7,998 nt of DNA from an uncultured Lachnospiraceae bacterium (lineage in GTDB: Bacteria; Bacillota; Clostridia; Lachnospirales; Lachnospiraceae), in contig CAOJLW010000103.1 in the NCBI GenBank assembly GCA_948438565.1, positions 1 through 7,998 on the forward strand, in the 5' to 3' direction. The notes beneath the pieces were generated by a model that did no database searches, was not told where the DNA came from, and saw only the letters and a list, made by a program, of their open reading frames with translations. The translations under genes and the position numbers were made by a program. Below are positions 1 to 5,812 of the stretch, in pieces; positions within the stretch are counted from its first letter, which is position 1; the number at the start of each line of letters is the position of its first letter.

Positions 1-27
1 AAAAAATATAATTAGAGCTATCACATT

Positions 28-73
28 ACGCAAAAAAGCCGTCCGGCAAGAAAAACGGACGGCTTTTTTGCGT
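28..73. terminator. Strong bidirectional intrinsic terminator
   Basis: Positions 28-45 and 56-73 form a perfect 18-bp inverted repeat around a 10-nt loop. The GC-rich core (GCCGTCCG/CGGACGGC) is flanked by A6 on the left and T6 on the right, so the hairpin ends in a U tract on either strand. This is the classical form of a factor-independent terminator that serves two convergent transcripts, or one transcript arriving from the left of the window. Confidence 0.9.
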
Positions 74-98
74 GGATAGCTGGGAGGGAGACGAAAAA

Positions 99-233
99 TT
101 GAACGTGAACCCGGAGGAAAATCCCCAACCCAGCTTGTTCGATACTGGCCCGGCAGATGCTCCTACCCCAGAAAATATTCCTGAGAAGGCCGCCAAGGAA
201 AACGCCCGAACCGGATACTCCCCAGTTTTTTGA
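99..233 (+). pseudogene. Short Pro/Glu-rich reading frame, probable gene remnant (44 codons)
   Basis: A TTG at 99 follows a GGGAGGGAG purine run (82-90), and the frame stays open to TGA at 231-233. The peptide is hydrophilic and rich in P, E, N and A, like the cytoplasmic N-terminal tails of small clostridial membrane proteins, but no membrane segment or domain follows. The frame is also open upstream, with a GTG at 72 inside the terminator hairpin. It lies directly behind a strong terminator with no promoter between them, so expression is doubtful. No family is recognised. It may be the 5' stub of a truncated gene or simply a chance frame. The antisense frame over 21-269 is less protein-like and runs through the terminator. 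Confidence 0.25.
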
Positions 234-312
234 GTTTACACAAAACTTGAAACACACTCTCTCCATCAATATACTTTCCTTAAAATTTACTCTTTCTTTT
301 TCCTAAACAATA

Positions 313-321
313 TGGTATGAT
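313..321 (+). promoter_or_regulatory. Extended -10 promoter for a short + strand transcript
   Basis: TGGTATGAT reads as the TGn extension followed by a -10 hexamer (TATGAT, five of six consensus bases). The hexamer 17 nt upstream (293-298, TTTCTT) is a poor -35, which an extended -10 can tolerate. The region before it is A/T-rich. The predicted start, about 7 nt downstream (near 328), falls at the first paired base of the hairpin described as the candidate small RNA. Confidence 0.45.
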
Positions 322-326
322 GTTAT

Positions 327-406
327 GTATCGGATACAGGGTACTAAGAATAGAATGCACCGCCTATACAAAAGATAAATCACCCTGTATCTGATGCTTT
401 TTTTTT
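327..406 (+). terminator. Hairpin plus T9 run, + strand only
   Basis: An imperfect stem (327-342 with 382-397) precedes nine T residues. No T run follows the stem on the minus strand, so it would not stop transcription arriving from the Rpn gene. The 39-nt loop is long for a plain terminator, which is why the unit is also listed as a candidate RNA. Confidence 0.55.
328..406 (+). ncRNA. Candidate small RNA of about 80 nt with paired ends
   Basis: From the predicted start near 328, the 5' end (327-342) pairs with 382-397. The stem is about 16 bp with two G-T wobbles, the internal segment is 39 nt, and T9 follows immediately at 398-406. No reading frame with a ribosome binding site fits inside. 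Promoter, stem and terminator fit together as one compact transcription unit. It points toward the 3' end of the Rpn gene on the other strand and would be antisense to any read-through of that gene's transcript. It matches no RNA family I recognise. It could instead be only a terminator with a large loop, or a leftover leader of a lost gene. Confidence 0.4.
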
Positions 407-453
407 GCCATGGACACGTATCATCCTTCTTCTTTTTCTCCTATGCTTCCCAT

Positions 454-654
454 CTACTGCATCTTCTTAGCTTCCCTTAAATCATCTTGTGAATACAAAC
501 TCAATATCTGAGCTTCTGGAATTTGCAGTTTCAGCATATTGACAATGGCCGCAATGCGCTCTTCTTTTCTGCCTTTCTCTTCTCCCTCTTTTCTGCCTTT
601 TTCTTCTCCCTCTCTTAAACCCTCCTCAAATATCATCCGGCCTACTTTTGTCAT
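454..654 (-). CDS. Candidate RpnS-like C-terminal protein made from an internal start of the Rpn gene (66 aa)
   Basis: Met226 of the Rpn frame is preceded by a full AAGGAGG at 664-670 with 9 nt spacing, a better site than that of the full-length gene. Initiation there would give a 66-residue, highly charged protein consisting of the glycine-spaced Glu/Lys/Arg helix (16-31 of the short form) and the terminal IPEAQILSLYSQDDL segment. In the studied E. coli Rpn systems, the C-terminal domain is made separately (RpnS), dimerises through a helix with four-residue repeats of variable number, and blocks the toxic full-length protein (RpnL). The layout here matches that. That the short product is made and acts as an antitoxin is inference. 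The alternative is a chance SD, since AGGAGG is easily produced by Arg-Arg-Glu codons (R221-R222-E223). Confidence 0.5.
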   Translation of the reverse strand: MTKVGRMIFEEGLREGEEKGRKEGEEKGRKEERIAAIVNMLKLQIPEAQILSLYSQDDLREAKKMQ

Positions 655-1329
655 ACTAATTTCCCTCCTTATTGTCTCAGCATCCTCTCGGCTGATAAAT
701 TTATCACTGACCACCAACAATCCCGCAAATACAAGCTTCTGCGCTTGTTCATCCTCAATCAGCTTTGCAAGCTCAATCACCATCTGAACCCGCCTACGCT
801 TGCCCTCTGCCCCTTTTTCTGCCAAAGGCAGTATAATCAGCCTCATCAATTCTTGTTCTGTCAGCATTTTTCTGTTTTCCAGCTTGCATTTTATATCTTG
901 ATATACATCCGCCGCAGAAATATCGCTTACAAATACCTGCTCCATATGCAAAGTCATACAACCTGTATCCAACACGGATTTAGCAGCTGCAACATCTCCG
1001 GTATAAATAACAATCATGCGCATTTCCGGTATTTCTCCATGTTCCTCATAAAGCCGCTTTACAATTCTTGCAATATAATTCATATATTTTATACGGTTCT
1101 TGACATTATCTGTTGATTCATAATCCACCAGAGCATATGTGCCGTCTTCCAAAAGAAACAGATTATCTATACGCATCTCATTTGCCGAAACCGCAGGAAG
1201 ATTTGTCGGGAGTACTGCCTTAATCTTTGGAAGATTCAAACCATACGCCTCAAATGACCGTTCCTTATAAGCTTCACTCAGCACTTTAAATTCTATATCC
1301 TTGTTCTGATAGGCAATTCCATCTGACAT
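454..1329 (-). CDS. Rpn-family recombination-promoting nuclease / putative transposase (PD-(D/E)XK)
   Basis: A 291-residue protein. The N-terminal domain (about 1-135) has the layout of the PD-(D/E)XK nuclease fold in Rpn proteins: a beta-strand pair reading RIDNLFLLEDGTYALVDYEST, with candidate metal-site residues D55, D69 and E71. The D69-Y-E71 position aligns with the E-x-Q/K of other members and is slightly atypical. A helical middle (150-230) follows, then a glycine-every-fourth-residue helix (G237, 241, 245, 249, 253) and a short C-terminal helical end. Known members are DNases that promote RecA-independent recombination, and some act as phage-defence toxins. The start is supported by AAAGGGG (1337-1343) 7 nt upstream and by a good promoter. 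The gene is visibly more A/T-rich than the right half of the window, which suggests horizontal acquisition. A strong internal start is described separately. Confidence 0.85.
   Translation of the reverse strand: MSDGIAYQNKDIEFKVLSEAYKERSFEAYGLNLPKIKAVLPTNLPAVSANEMRIDNLFLLEDGTYALVDYESTDNVKNRIKYMNYIARIVKRLYEEHGEIPEMRMIVIYTGDVAAAKSVLDTGCMTLHMEQVFVSDISAADVYQDIKCKLENRKMLTEQELMRLIILPLAEKGAEGKRRRVQMVIELAKLIEDEQAQKLVFAGLLVVSDKFISREDAETIRREISMTKVGRMIFEEGLREGEEKGRKEGEEKGRKEERIAAIVNMLKLQIPEAQILSLYSQDDLREAKKMQ
565..612 (-). repeat. Two-copy 24-bp tandem repeat coding EGEEKGRK x2
   Basis: Units 565-588 and 589-612 differ at a single base. They encode residues 240-255 of the Rpn protein as two EGEEKGRK copies within a longer helix with glycine every four residues. 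The unit is a multiple of three, so gain or loss of copies would stay in frame. Repeat number in this helix is known to vary between strains in other Rpn genes. Confidence 0.9.
664..670 (-). promoter_or_regulatory. Internal Shine-Dalgarno AAGGAGG within the Rpn gene
   Basis: Read on the minus strand, AAGGAGG lies 9 nt before the in-frame ATG at 652-654. It is the strongest ribosome binding sequence in the Rpn locus and is what suggests the internal C-terminal product. Confidence 0.5.
692..720 (-). promoter_or_regulatory. Weak possible internal promoter ahead of the RpnS-like start
   Basis: On the minus strand, TTGTTG (715-720) and TATCAG (692-697) are 17 nt apart and lie 22 nt upstream of the internal ribosome binding site. 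They match consensus at only 3/6 and 4/6 positions. The spacer shares a perfect 14-bp palindrome, TGATAAATTTATCA (693-706). Such matches are common in A/T-rich DNA, so this is a hint only. Confidence 0.2.
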
Positions 1330-1350
1330 AGTGTATCCCCTTTTTTTCTT

Positions 1351-1379
1351 ATTATAACATCACGCCCATCAAGATACAA
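1351..1379 (-). promoter_or_regulatory. Sigma-A-type promoter of the Rpn gene
   Basis: On the minus strand, TTGTAT (1374-1379) and a perfect TATAAT (1351-1356) are separated by exactly 17 nt. The expected start near 1344 leaves a short leader that includes the AAAGGGG ribosome binding site. The -35 lies about 50 bp from where the carboxypeptidase remnant becomes recognisable on the other strand. Confidence 0.75.
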
Positions 1380-1427
1380 CACGGCTTTTACCGAAACGGC
1401 CGCCCTCGTCTACTATCCCTATACGCC

Positions 1428-2219
1428 CCATGTGTGGCGATGGCTGAATTTATCAGCGGCAGCGAAGAGGCCTTTGTCGCGGAAATGAACGCAAAAGCCA
1501 GTTCCCTTGGCATGAAAGACACGACATTTGTCAATTGCTGCGGCCTGGATGCTGACGGACATATGACCAGCGCCTATGACGTGGCGCTTATGTCGCGGGA
1601 ATTAAGCGTCAACCACCCCAAAATCCATGAGTACTGCACCATTTGGATGGATACGATGACTCATGTTACCGCCAAAGGCTCTTCGGAATTTGGACTGACC
1701 AATACGAATAAGCTGATACGGCAATACGAATACGCGACCGGATTAAAAACGGGTTCGACCGGACTGGCCAAATTCTGCCTTTCAGCAACAGCAAAAAAAG
1801 ACGGCATGGAACTGATTGCCGTCGTCATGGCTGCGGAAAACCCAAAACAACGCTTTGGCGACGCCCGAAGCCTGCTCAATTACGGTTTTTCCAAATGCCG
1901 GATCTATACCGATGAACACACCGAACGCCTGATCGATCTTTCTGTCAAACGAGGCACAAAAGATACGTTACAAATCGCGTTTAAAAATCCTTTCCAATAC
2001 CTTTCCACAACCGGAGCCGATTTTTCGGCGATAGAAAAAAAGCTGGAACTGCCGCAGGAAGTCCACGCCCCAATTAAAAAAGGTGAAAAAATCGGGGAAG
2101 CGGTCTATCATCTCGGCTCAGAAAAAATTGGCTCCGTAGATATCATCTCTGCGGAAGATATCACCGAAGCCATTTTTTCTGATTATATGAAAGATGTATT
2201 CCTACACTATTTTTCGTAA
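1428..2219 (+). pseudogene. dacF: 5'-truncated D-alanyl-D-alanine carboxypeptidase (DacF/PBP5-like)
   Basis: Homology is clear from CVAMAEFISGSEEAF (Cys codon at 1431) to the stop. The penicillin-binding domain keeps its KTG box, in TGLKTGSTGLAKFC at residues 103-115 counted from the GTG at 1434. The C-terminal PBP5-type domain (about 165-243) and the usual short amphipathic tail follow. Functional members are about 380-440 residues, secreted, and trim the terminal D-Ala of peptidoglycan pentapeptides. Here the signal peptide and the SxxK serine/lysine region are absent, and where the SxN box should be the frame reads SLYAP. The frame remains stop-free for over 780 nt, so the damage is probably recent. 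GTG 1434 and ATG 1440 have no ribosome binding site, so I do not consider the remnant a working gene. It ends 30 nt from the convergent transglutaminase-like gene. Confidence 0.85.
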
Positions 2220-2249
2220 CTGATGCGTAGGCTTTAGTCCGACGACTGC

Positions 2250-3308
2250 TCAGTCTGTCGTCACAAATTGATGCGTCAATTTAGCCTCCTCTTTCGTTTT
2301 TTGATACCAATAATAGTCGCCCTGACCCTTGCCGTAATTTTGGATCTCCACATCTACGTCATAATAATAGGTCATGCCGTCCACAACGGCATAATTCCAG
2401 GAATGTGGGGGCCTTGTCCCATTCCGATTCAGATAATAACCGCTGCAAATCCCCGCTTCCACACCCACATGGTTGCACAATATCTTAAAAATAGCGGCAT
2501 GGTCGGTACATTCGCCGATTCTGCGTTCCATACACCAGGATCGGCGTATCAAATTATAATCATACCGATAAATTAGCTTGCCCTTTTTATAACGCTTGTC
2601 CGTTAATTTCCGATAGGATTCTATTTTTTTCTGAGAGGATGAGAGCTTATAATAGGTCTTATACGAACCGCTCGTTTGATAATGCACATGCTTTTGATTC
2701 TTTGTCATCCAATGGTAAATACGGCGCACCTTTTCTCTGTCGCTCTGGGAATCTTTGATTTTTGCAGCCTTGCAAATTTGCTCGGCCATATAATCCACCT
2801 CCGGATTGCCGGTTAGGATCGGAGCCGTTTTTGCCATAGCCAACCCCTGTTTGCCAGACTCTGCTTTGGAGGAGACCTTAAAACCGCAGGCCTTTTGGGA
2901 CACAGGCTCTTCATTGCCCCCAAAAATCAGACTGACTTCTGCCGTATAAGAACCGTTTTTTACATATTTGCTCGTGGAAAGTCCGGCGGCATTGTCTTTG
3001 CTTGGCTTTCCTTTCCATTTATAATCGATATACCCGCCCGTACTATTTGCATACAATTTCTGAAAAACGAATTGCCCGACGTCATTATAAATCCGCAAAC
3101 GAACGACGCCTGTCCGATTTGCGGCATTGACATAGGATTTGATCCGCAGATAATTGCCGCTGCTTGGATGAAATCCCTTTTTCCCTACGGAAACCGTCAG
3201 GCTTTCCACAACCCCCGCTTCTTTCGCCGATGCCTGTTTGGACGCTCCCAAAGCAAATGTCAGGCATAACATACATAAAAACAATATTTTTCTTAACGAT
3301 CTGTCCAT
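2250..3308 (-). CDS. Secreted transglutaminase-like protein with FlgD-type Ig domain
   Basis: A 352-residue protein. Residues 1-28 form a signal peptide (basic start, hydrophobic core, ASA-K cleavage region). Residues about 35-147 look like a FlgD-type Ig fold, with a strand reading VRLRIYNDVGQFVFQ, a WKGKPSKDNAAG loop and a YVKNGSYTAEV strand. Residues about 165-320 form a transglutaminase-like cysteine-protease fold with a complete candidate triad: Cys267 (GECTDHAAIF), His302 (PPHSWNYAV) and Asp317 (TYYYDVD). Bacterial members outside the cell usually act as peptidases or cross-linkers on wall or surface proteins; the substrate here cannot be read from sequence. Cys259, 278 and 288 lie near the active-site Cys. 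The start is set by AAAAGGGAGG ending 4 nt before ATG. It follows cls by 33 nt and is probably the last gene of the operon. No T-rich hairpin follows it. Confidence 0.8.
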   Translation of the reverse strand: MDRSLRKILFLCMLCLTFALGASKQASAKEAGVVESLTVSVGKKGFHPSSGNYLRIKSYVNAANRTGVVRLRIYNDVGQFVFQKLYANSTGGYIDYKWKGKPSKDNAAGLSTSKYVKNGSYTAEVSLIFGGNEEPVSQKACGFKVSSKAESGKQGLAMAKTAPILTGNPEVDYMAEQICKAAKIKDSQSDREKVRRIYHWMTKNQKHVHYQTSGSYKTYYKLSSSQKKIESYRKLTDKRYKKGKLIYRYDYNLIRRSWCMERRIGECTDHAAIFKILCNHVGVEAGICSGYYLNRNGTRPPHSWNYAVVDGMTYYYDVDVEIQNYGKGQGDYYWYQKTKEEAKLTHQFVTTD

Positions 3309-3341
3309 AATTCCTCCCTTTTCCTTATGGATTCATAACTT

Positions 3342-4877
3342 TTACATCAGTGGTGAAAACAAACGCAGGACGCATTGTAACGCCCGGATCAGGATATTTC
3401 TGCCCCTGCAAAATTCCAACGTCATTTCCCGTGACACTGCCATCGTATGCAGCGCGTCTTGTTTTAACTGCATAACGGCCTGGGAACCGTACATAAATAC
3501 ACCGCATTCAAAATGCAGGTATAAGCTCCGGTAATCCAAATTGATGGTGCCGACCGTAGCAACCTTGTCGTCACAGACAAAGCACTTGGCATGGATAAAC
3601 CCAGGCAGATACTGATAAATCTTAACGCCATTTTGAATCAATTGTTCATAATACGACTGGGTCAGCAAAAAAATCAATTTTTTATCCGGTATTTCCGGCG
3701 TTACAATCCGCACGTCCACGCCGCATTTTGCCGCATTTTGCAATGCAACGGTCATCTCATTGTCCACAATCAGGTACGGCGTAAAAATATAGACATACCG
3801 CTTTGCATGGTTGATAATATTGAGATAAATATTCTCACCCACATTCTCATGATCGAGCGGCGTATCGCTATAAGGCTGCACATACCCGTCTTTTGGATTA
3901 TCTTTTTTGTGGTAAATTTCCGGGAGGTATTTTAAGTAATCTTCCGAGGACTGGTTGATATAATTCCACATCTCCAAAAACATCGTCGTCAGGCTCCAGA
4001 CGGCTTCCCCTTTTACTTCCACCCCAGCATCCTTCCAATATCCAAACCGTTCTTTCCGGTTGATATATTCGTCTGCAATGTTAATCCCTCCCGTAAACCC
4101 AACCTGCCCGTCCACGACTAAAATCTTCCGATGATCCCGGTTATTTAAAATAATTGATAAAATCGGACGGAATGGATTAAAAGCCGCACAAGCAATCCCC
4201 AATTCCGCAAGTCTTTTTTCAAAATGCTTGGGCAAGGTTTTAATTGAACCCACATCATCGTAAATCAGACGCACCAACACCCCTTCTTTTACCTTACGGC
4301 TCAGCACATCCAAAATGGCTTGTAGCATTTCTCCATCCTCTATAATAAAATATTCCAGAAAAATAAATTGCTCCGCACGTTCCATCGCGCCCAGCATATC
4401 TGCAAACATAGCTTCCCCCGAAGGGTAATACTTGGTGCGGGAATTCCGAAACAGCGGATACTGCGCCCAGCTATGGATATATTTGGACTGCTGCGCCACA
4501 CCCGGATCTGCGGCTGTCAGCTCCCCAATCGCCCTGTGGTCGGTTTTCAGACAAGCGGACACTTCCCGGTGCACGGCATCCATACGCCTGTGCGTCTTTT
4601 TTGTCAGCTCAGATCTGCCAAACACCGCATACAACGCAATGCCAAGCACCGGAAAGGCCAAAATAATAAACGTCCAAACCAGCTTATAATAAGGGTTCGT
4701 CCAGTTATTAATCACTGCCAGAACCAGAAAAAAGGCCAGAATGCGAAGGGTAATTTCCACAAAAGTAAAACGGATGCTAAAATCGTACAGAGTAAGAAAT
4801 AGCCAGGAAAACTGTAAGATAATGGCCAATGCCACCATAAAGACCCTGTTAAACACAATACTTCCTATCCGCTTCAT
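3342..4877 (-). CDS. cls: Cardiolipin synthase (phospholipase D superfamily)
   Basis: A 511-residue protein of normal family length. It joins two phosphatidylglycerol molecules into cardiolipin plus glycerol at the inner face of the membrane. Three hydrophobic segments occupy the N-terminus (about 8-30, 38-57 and 65-86). The first HKD motif is HRKILVVDG (H249, K251, D256) followed by GGINIADEY (N266). The second is HAKCFVCDD (H429, K431, D436) followed by GTINLDYRS (N446). Both are intact, so the enzyme should be active. AAAGGAGG (4886-4893) lies 8 nt before the ATG, the best ribosome binding site in the operon. The gene follows the subtilase by 33 nt with no terminator or promoter seen between them, so co-transcription is likely. 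The C-terminal tail is hydrophobic and basic, as is common in Cls. Confidence 0.95.
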   Translation of the reverse strand: MKRIGSIVFNRVFMVALAIILQFSWLFLTLYDFSIRFTFVEITLRILAFFLVLAVINNWTNPYYKLVWTFIILAFPVLGIALYAVFGRSELTKKTHRRMDAVHREVSACLKTDHRAIGELTAADPGVAQQSKYIHSWAQYPLFRNSRTKYYPSGEAMFADMLGAMERAEQFIFLEYFIIEDGEMLQAILDVLSRKVKEGVLVRLIYDDVGSIKTLPKHFEKRLAELGIACAAFNPFRPILSIILNNRDHRKILVVDGQVGFTGGINIADEYINRKERFGYWKDAGVEVKGEAVWSLTTMFLEMWNYINQSSEDYLKYLPEIYHKKDNPKDGYVQPYSDTPLDHENVGENIYLNIINHAKRYVYIFTPYLIVDNEMTVALQNAAKCGVDVRIVTPEIPDKKLIFLLTQSYYEQLIQNGVKIYQYLPGFIHAKCFVCDDKVATVGTINLDYRSLYLHFECGVFMYGSQAVMQLKQDALHTMAVSREMTLEFCRGRNILIRALQCVLRLFSPLM

Positions 4878-4910
4878 CGATCACGCCTCCTTTGTCTGCC
4901 TATCCCTATT

Positions 4911-5792
4911 CTACAACAGGCGATTTAAATATACAACACCCCAATATTCCCGATCCCGCGCCTCTTTTAAACGAACCGCCCGTTCATACAGTCTCAGCTT
5001 GACCTGCGCCGGCGTCAATCCCGGATATTTTTGTAAAAGCAATGCAATGGAACCGGAGATAATCGGAGCCGACATAGAAGTGCCGCTTTTCACCTCATAG
5101 CCGTTTCCCCGGCTGGAACAGCTCCTGATCGCCGTCCCCGGCGCCAAAATTTCCGGCTTAACGACACAGCATTCGGTAGGGCCTCTCCCGCTATAGCCGT
5201 TTTTTAATCCAATCCCGCGTTTTACAAAATCATCGATACTGCCTACTGTAATAATGCTCCGGCATTGCCCGGGAACCGTCACGCTGTTTTTTTTGGGCCC
5301 GTTATTTCCGGCAGCCGCCACCACGACAATCCCGCTATTCCATGCCTTTTCCACCGCCAACATCAGGTTTGCCTTCTCTGCCTCGTCCGCAGTCGGCAGC
5401 ATCCCCACCGATATATTTAAAATACGAATATTGTATTCCTTACGATTTTCAATGACATAATCGATGGCTTTTAACACCTGGGCGGTATTCCCATTGCCTT
5501 TCCGATCCAATACCTTTGTGACAAATAAGCCGCATTCCGGCGCAACGCCCTGATAAAGGCCGCGGCTCATCCTGCCGCTTCCGGCGATAATCCCCGCCAC
5601 ATGACAGCCGTGCCCGTTATCATCATATACCCGCGTCCTTCCCTGGGTAAAGTCCGAAAATTTCAAAATGCGGCTGTCAAAATCCATATGCGTTACAATG
5701 CCCGTATCCATGATAGCCACCGTAACTCCCCGCCCGGTCCATCCGTTTCTGTGTGCATAGTCTGCTTTTAACTTCCTCCGAACCTGATCCAT
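4911..5792 (-). CDS. S8-family subtilisin-like serine protease, AprX-like
   Basis: Read from ATG 5792 this is a 293-residue protein beginning MDQVRRKLKADYAHRNGWTG, the typical opening of the AprX-like clostridial group. The catalytic set is complete: Asp29 (IMDTGIV), His61 (NGHGCHVAGI), oxyanion Asn163 (AAAGNNGP) and Ser239 (SGTSMSAP). There is no signal peptide or propeptide, so a cytoplasmic enzyme is likely. The residue after the His-Gly pair is Cys (C63) where most members have Thr. The frame is open further upstream to an ATG at 5918, which would overlap the preceding gene by 106 bp and add a non-conserved, unstructured-looking 42 residues. I prefer 5792, which starts 20 nt after the upstream stop, although its ribosome site is weak (AAAAGGCG, 11 nt spacing). 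Translation may be coupled to the gene before it. Confidence 0.9.
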   Translation of the reverse strand: MDQVRRKLKADYAHRNGWTGRGVTVAIMDTGIVTHMDFDSRILKFSDFTQGRTRVYDDNGHGCHVAGIIAGSGRMSRGLYQGVAPECGLFVTKVLDRKGNGNTAQVLKAIDYVIENRKEYNIRILNISVGMLPTADEAEKANLMLAVEKAWNSGIVVVAAAGNNGPKKNSVTVPGQCRSIITVGSIDDFVKRGIGLKNGYSGRGPTECCVVKPEILAPGTAIRSCSSRGNGYEVKSGTSMSAPIISGSIALLLQKYPGLTPAQVKLRLYERAVRLKEARDREYWGVVYLNRLL

Positions 5793-5812
5793 TACATAAA
5801 ACGCCTTTTCTT

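Noticed and set aside
21..269. 82-residue minus-strand frame at the left edge
   Set aside because: It runs across the entire 28-73 hairpin terminator, lacks a ribosome binding site, and its composition (many Cys, Phe and Trp) is not protein-like.
745..1116. 123-residue + strand frame opposite the Rpn gene
   Set aside because: It is antisense to a well supported coding region, with Cys/His-rich shadow composition and no start signals.
1434..2219. The carboxypeptidase fragment as a functional short gene from GTG 1434
   Set aside because: There is no ribosome binding site or signal peptide, no SxxK motif, and a degraded SxN box, so it could neither be exported nor perform the acyl-serine chemistry.
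2241..2262. GACGAC/GTCGTC dyad between the convergent dacF remnant and the transglutaminase-like gene as a terminator
   Set aside because: There are only six outer base pairs, with a competing inner GACTG/CAGTC dyad, and no T run follows on either strand. It also overlaps the 3' end of the transglutaminase-like coding sequence.
2221..2276. TGATGCGT occurring twice 48 bp apart, as possible target-site duplication or insertion ends
   Set aside because: The two 8-bp copies flank nothing resembling an element, and the second lies inside coding sequence. Chance is sufficient.
4368..4802. 144-residue + strand frame opposite cls
   Set aside because: It overlaps the conserved cls coding sequence and shows no domain or ribosome site.
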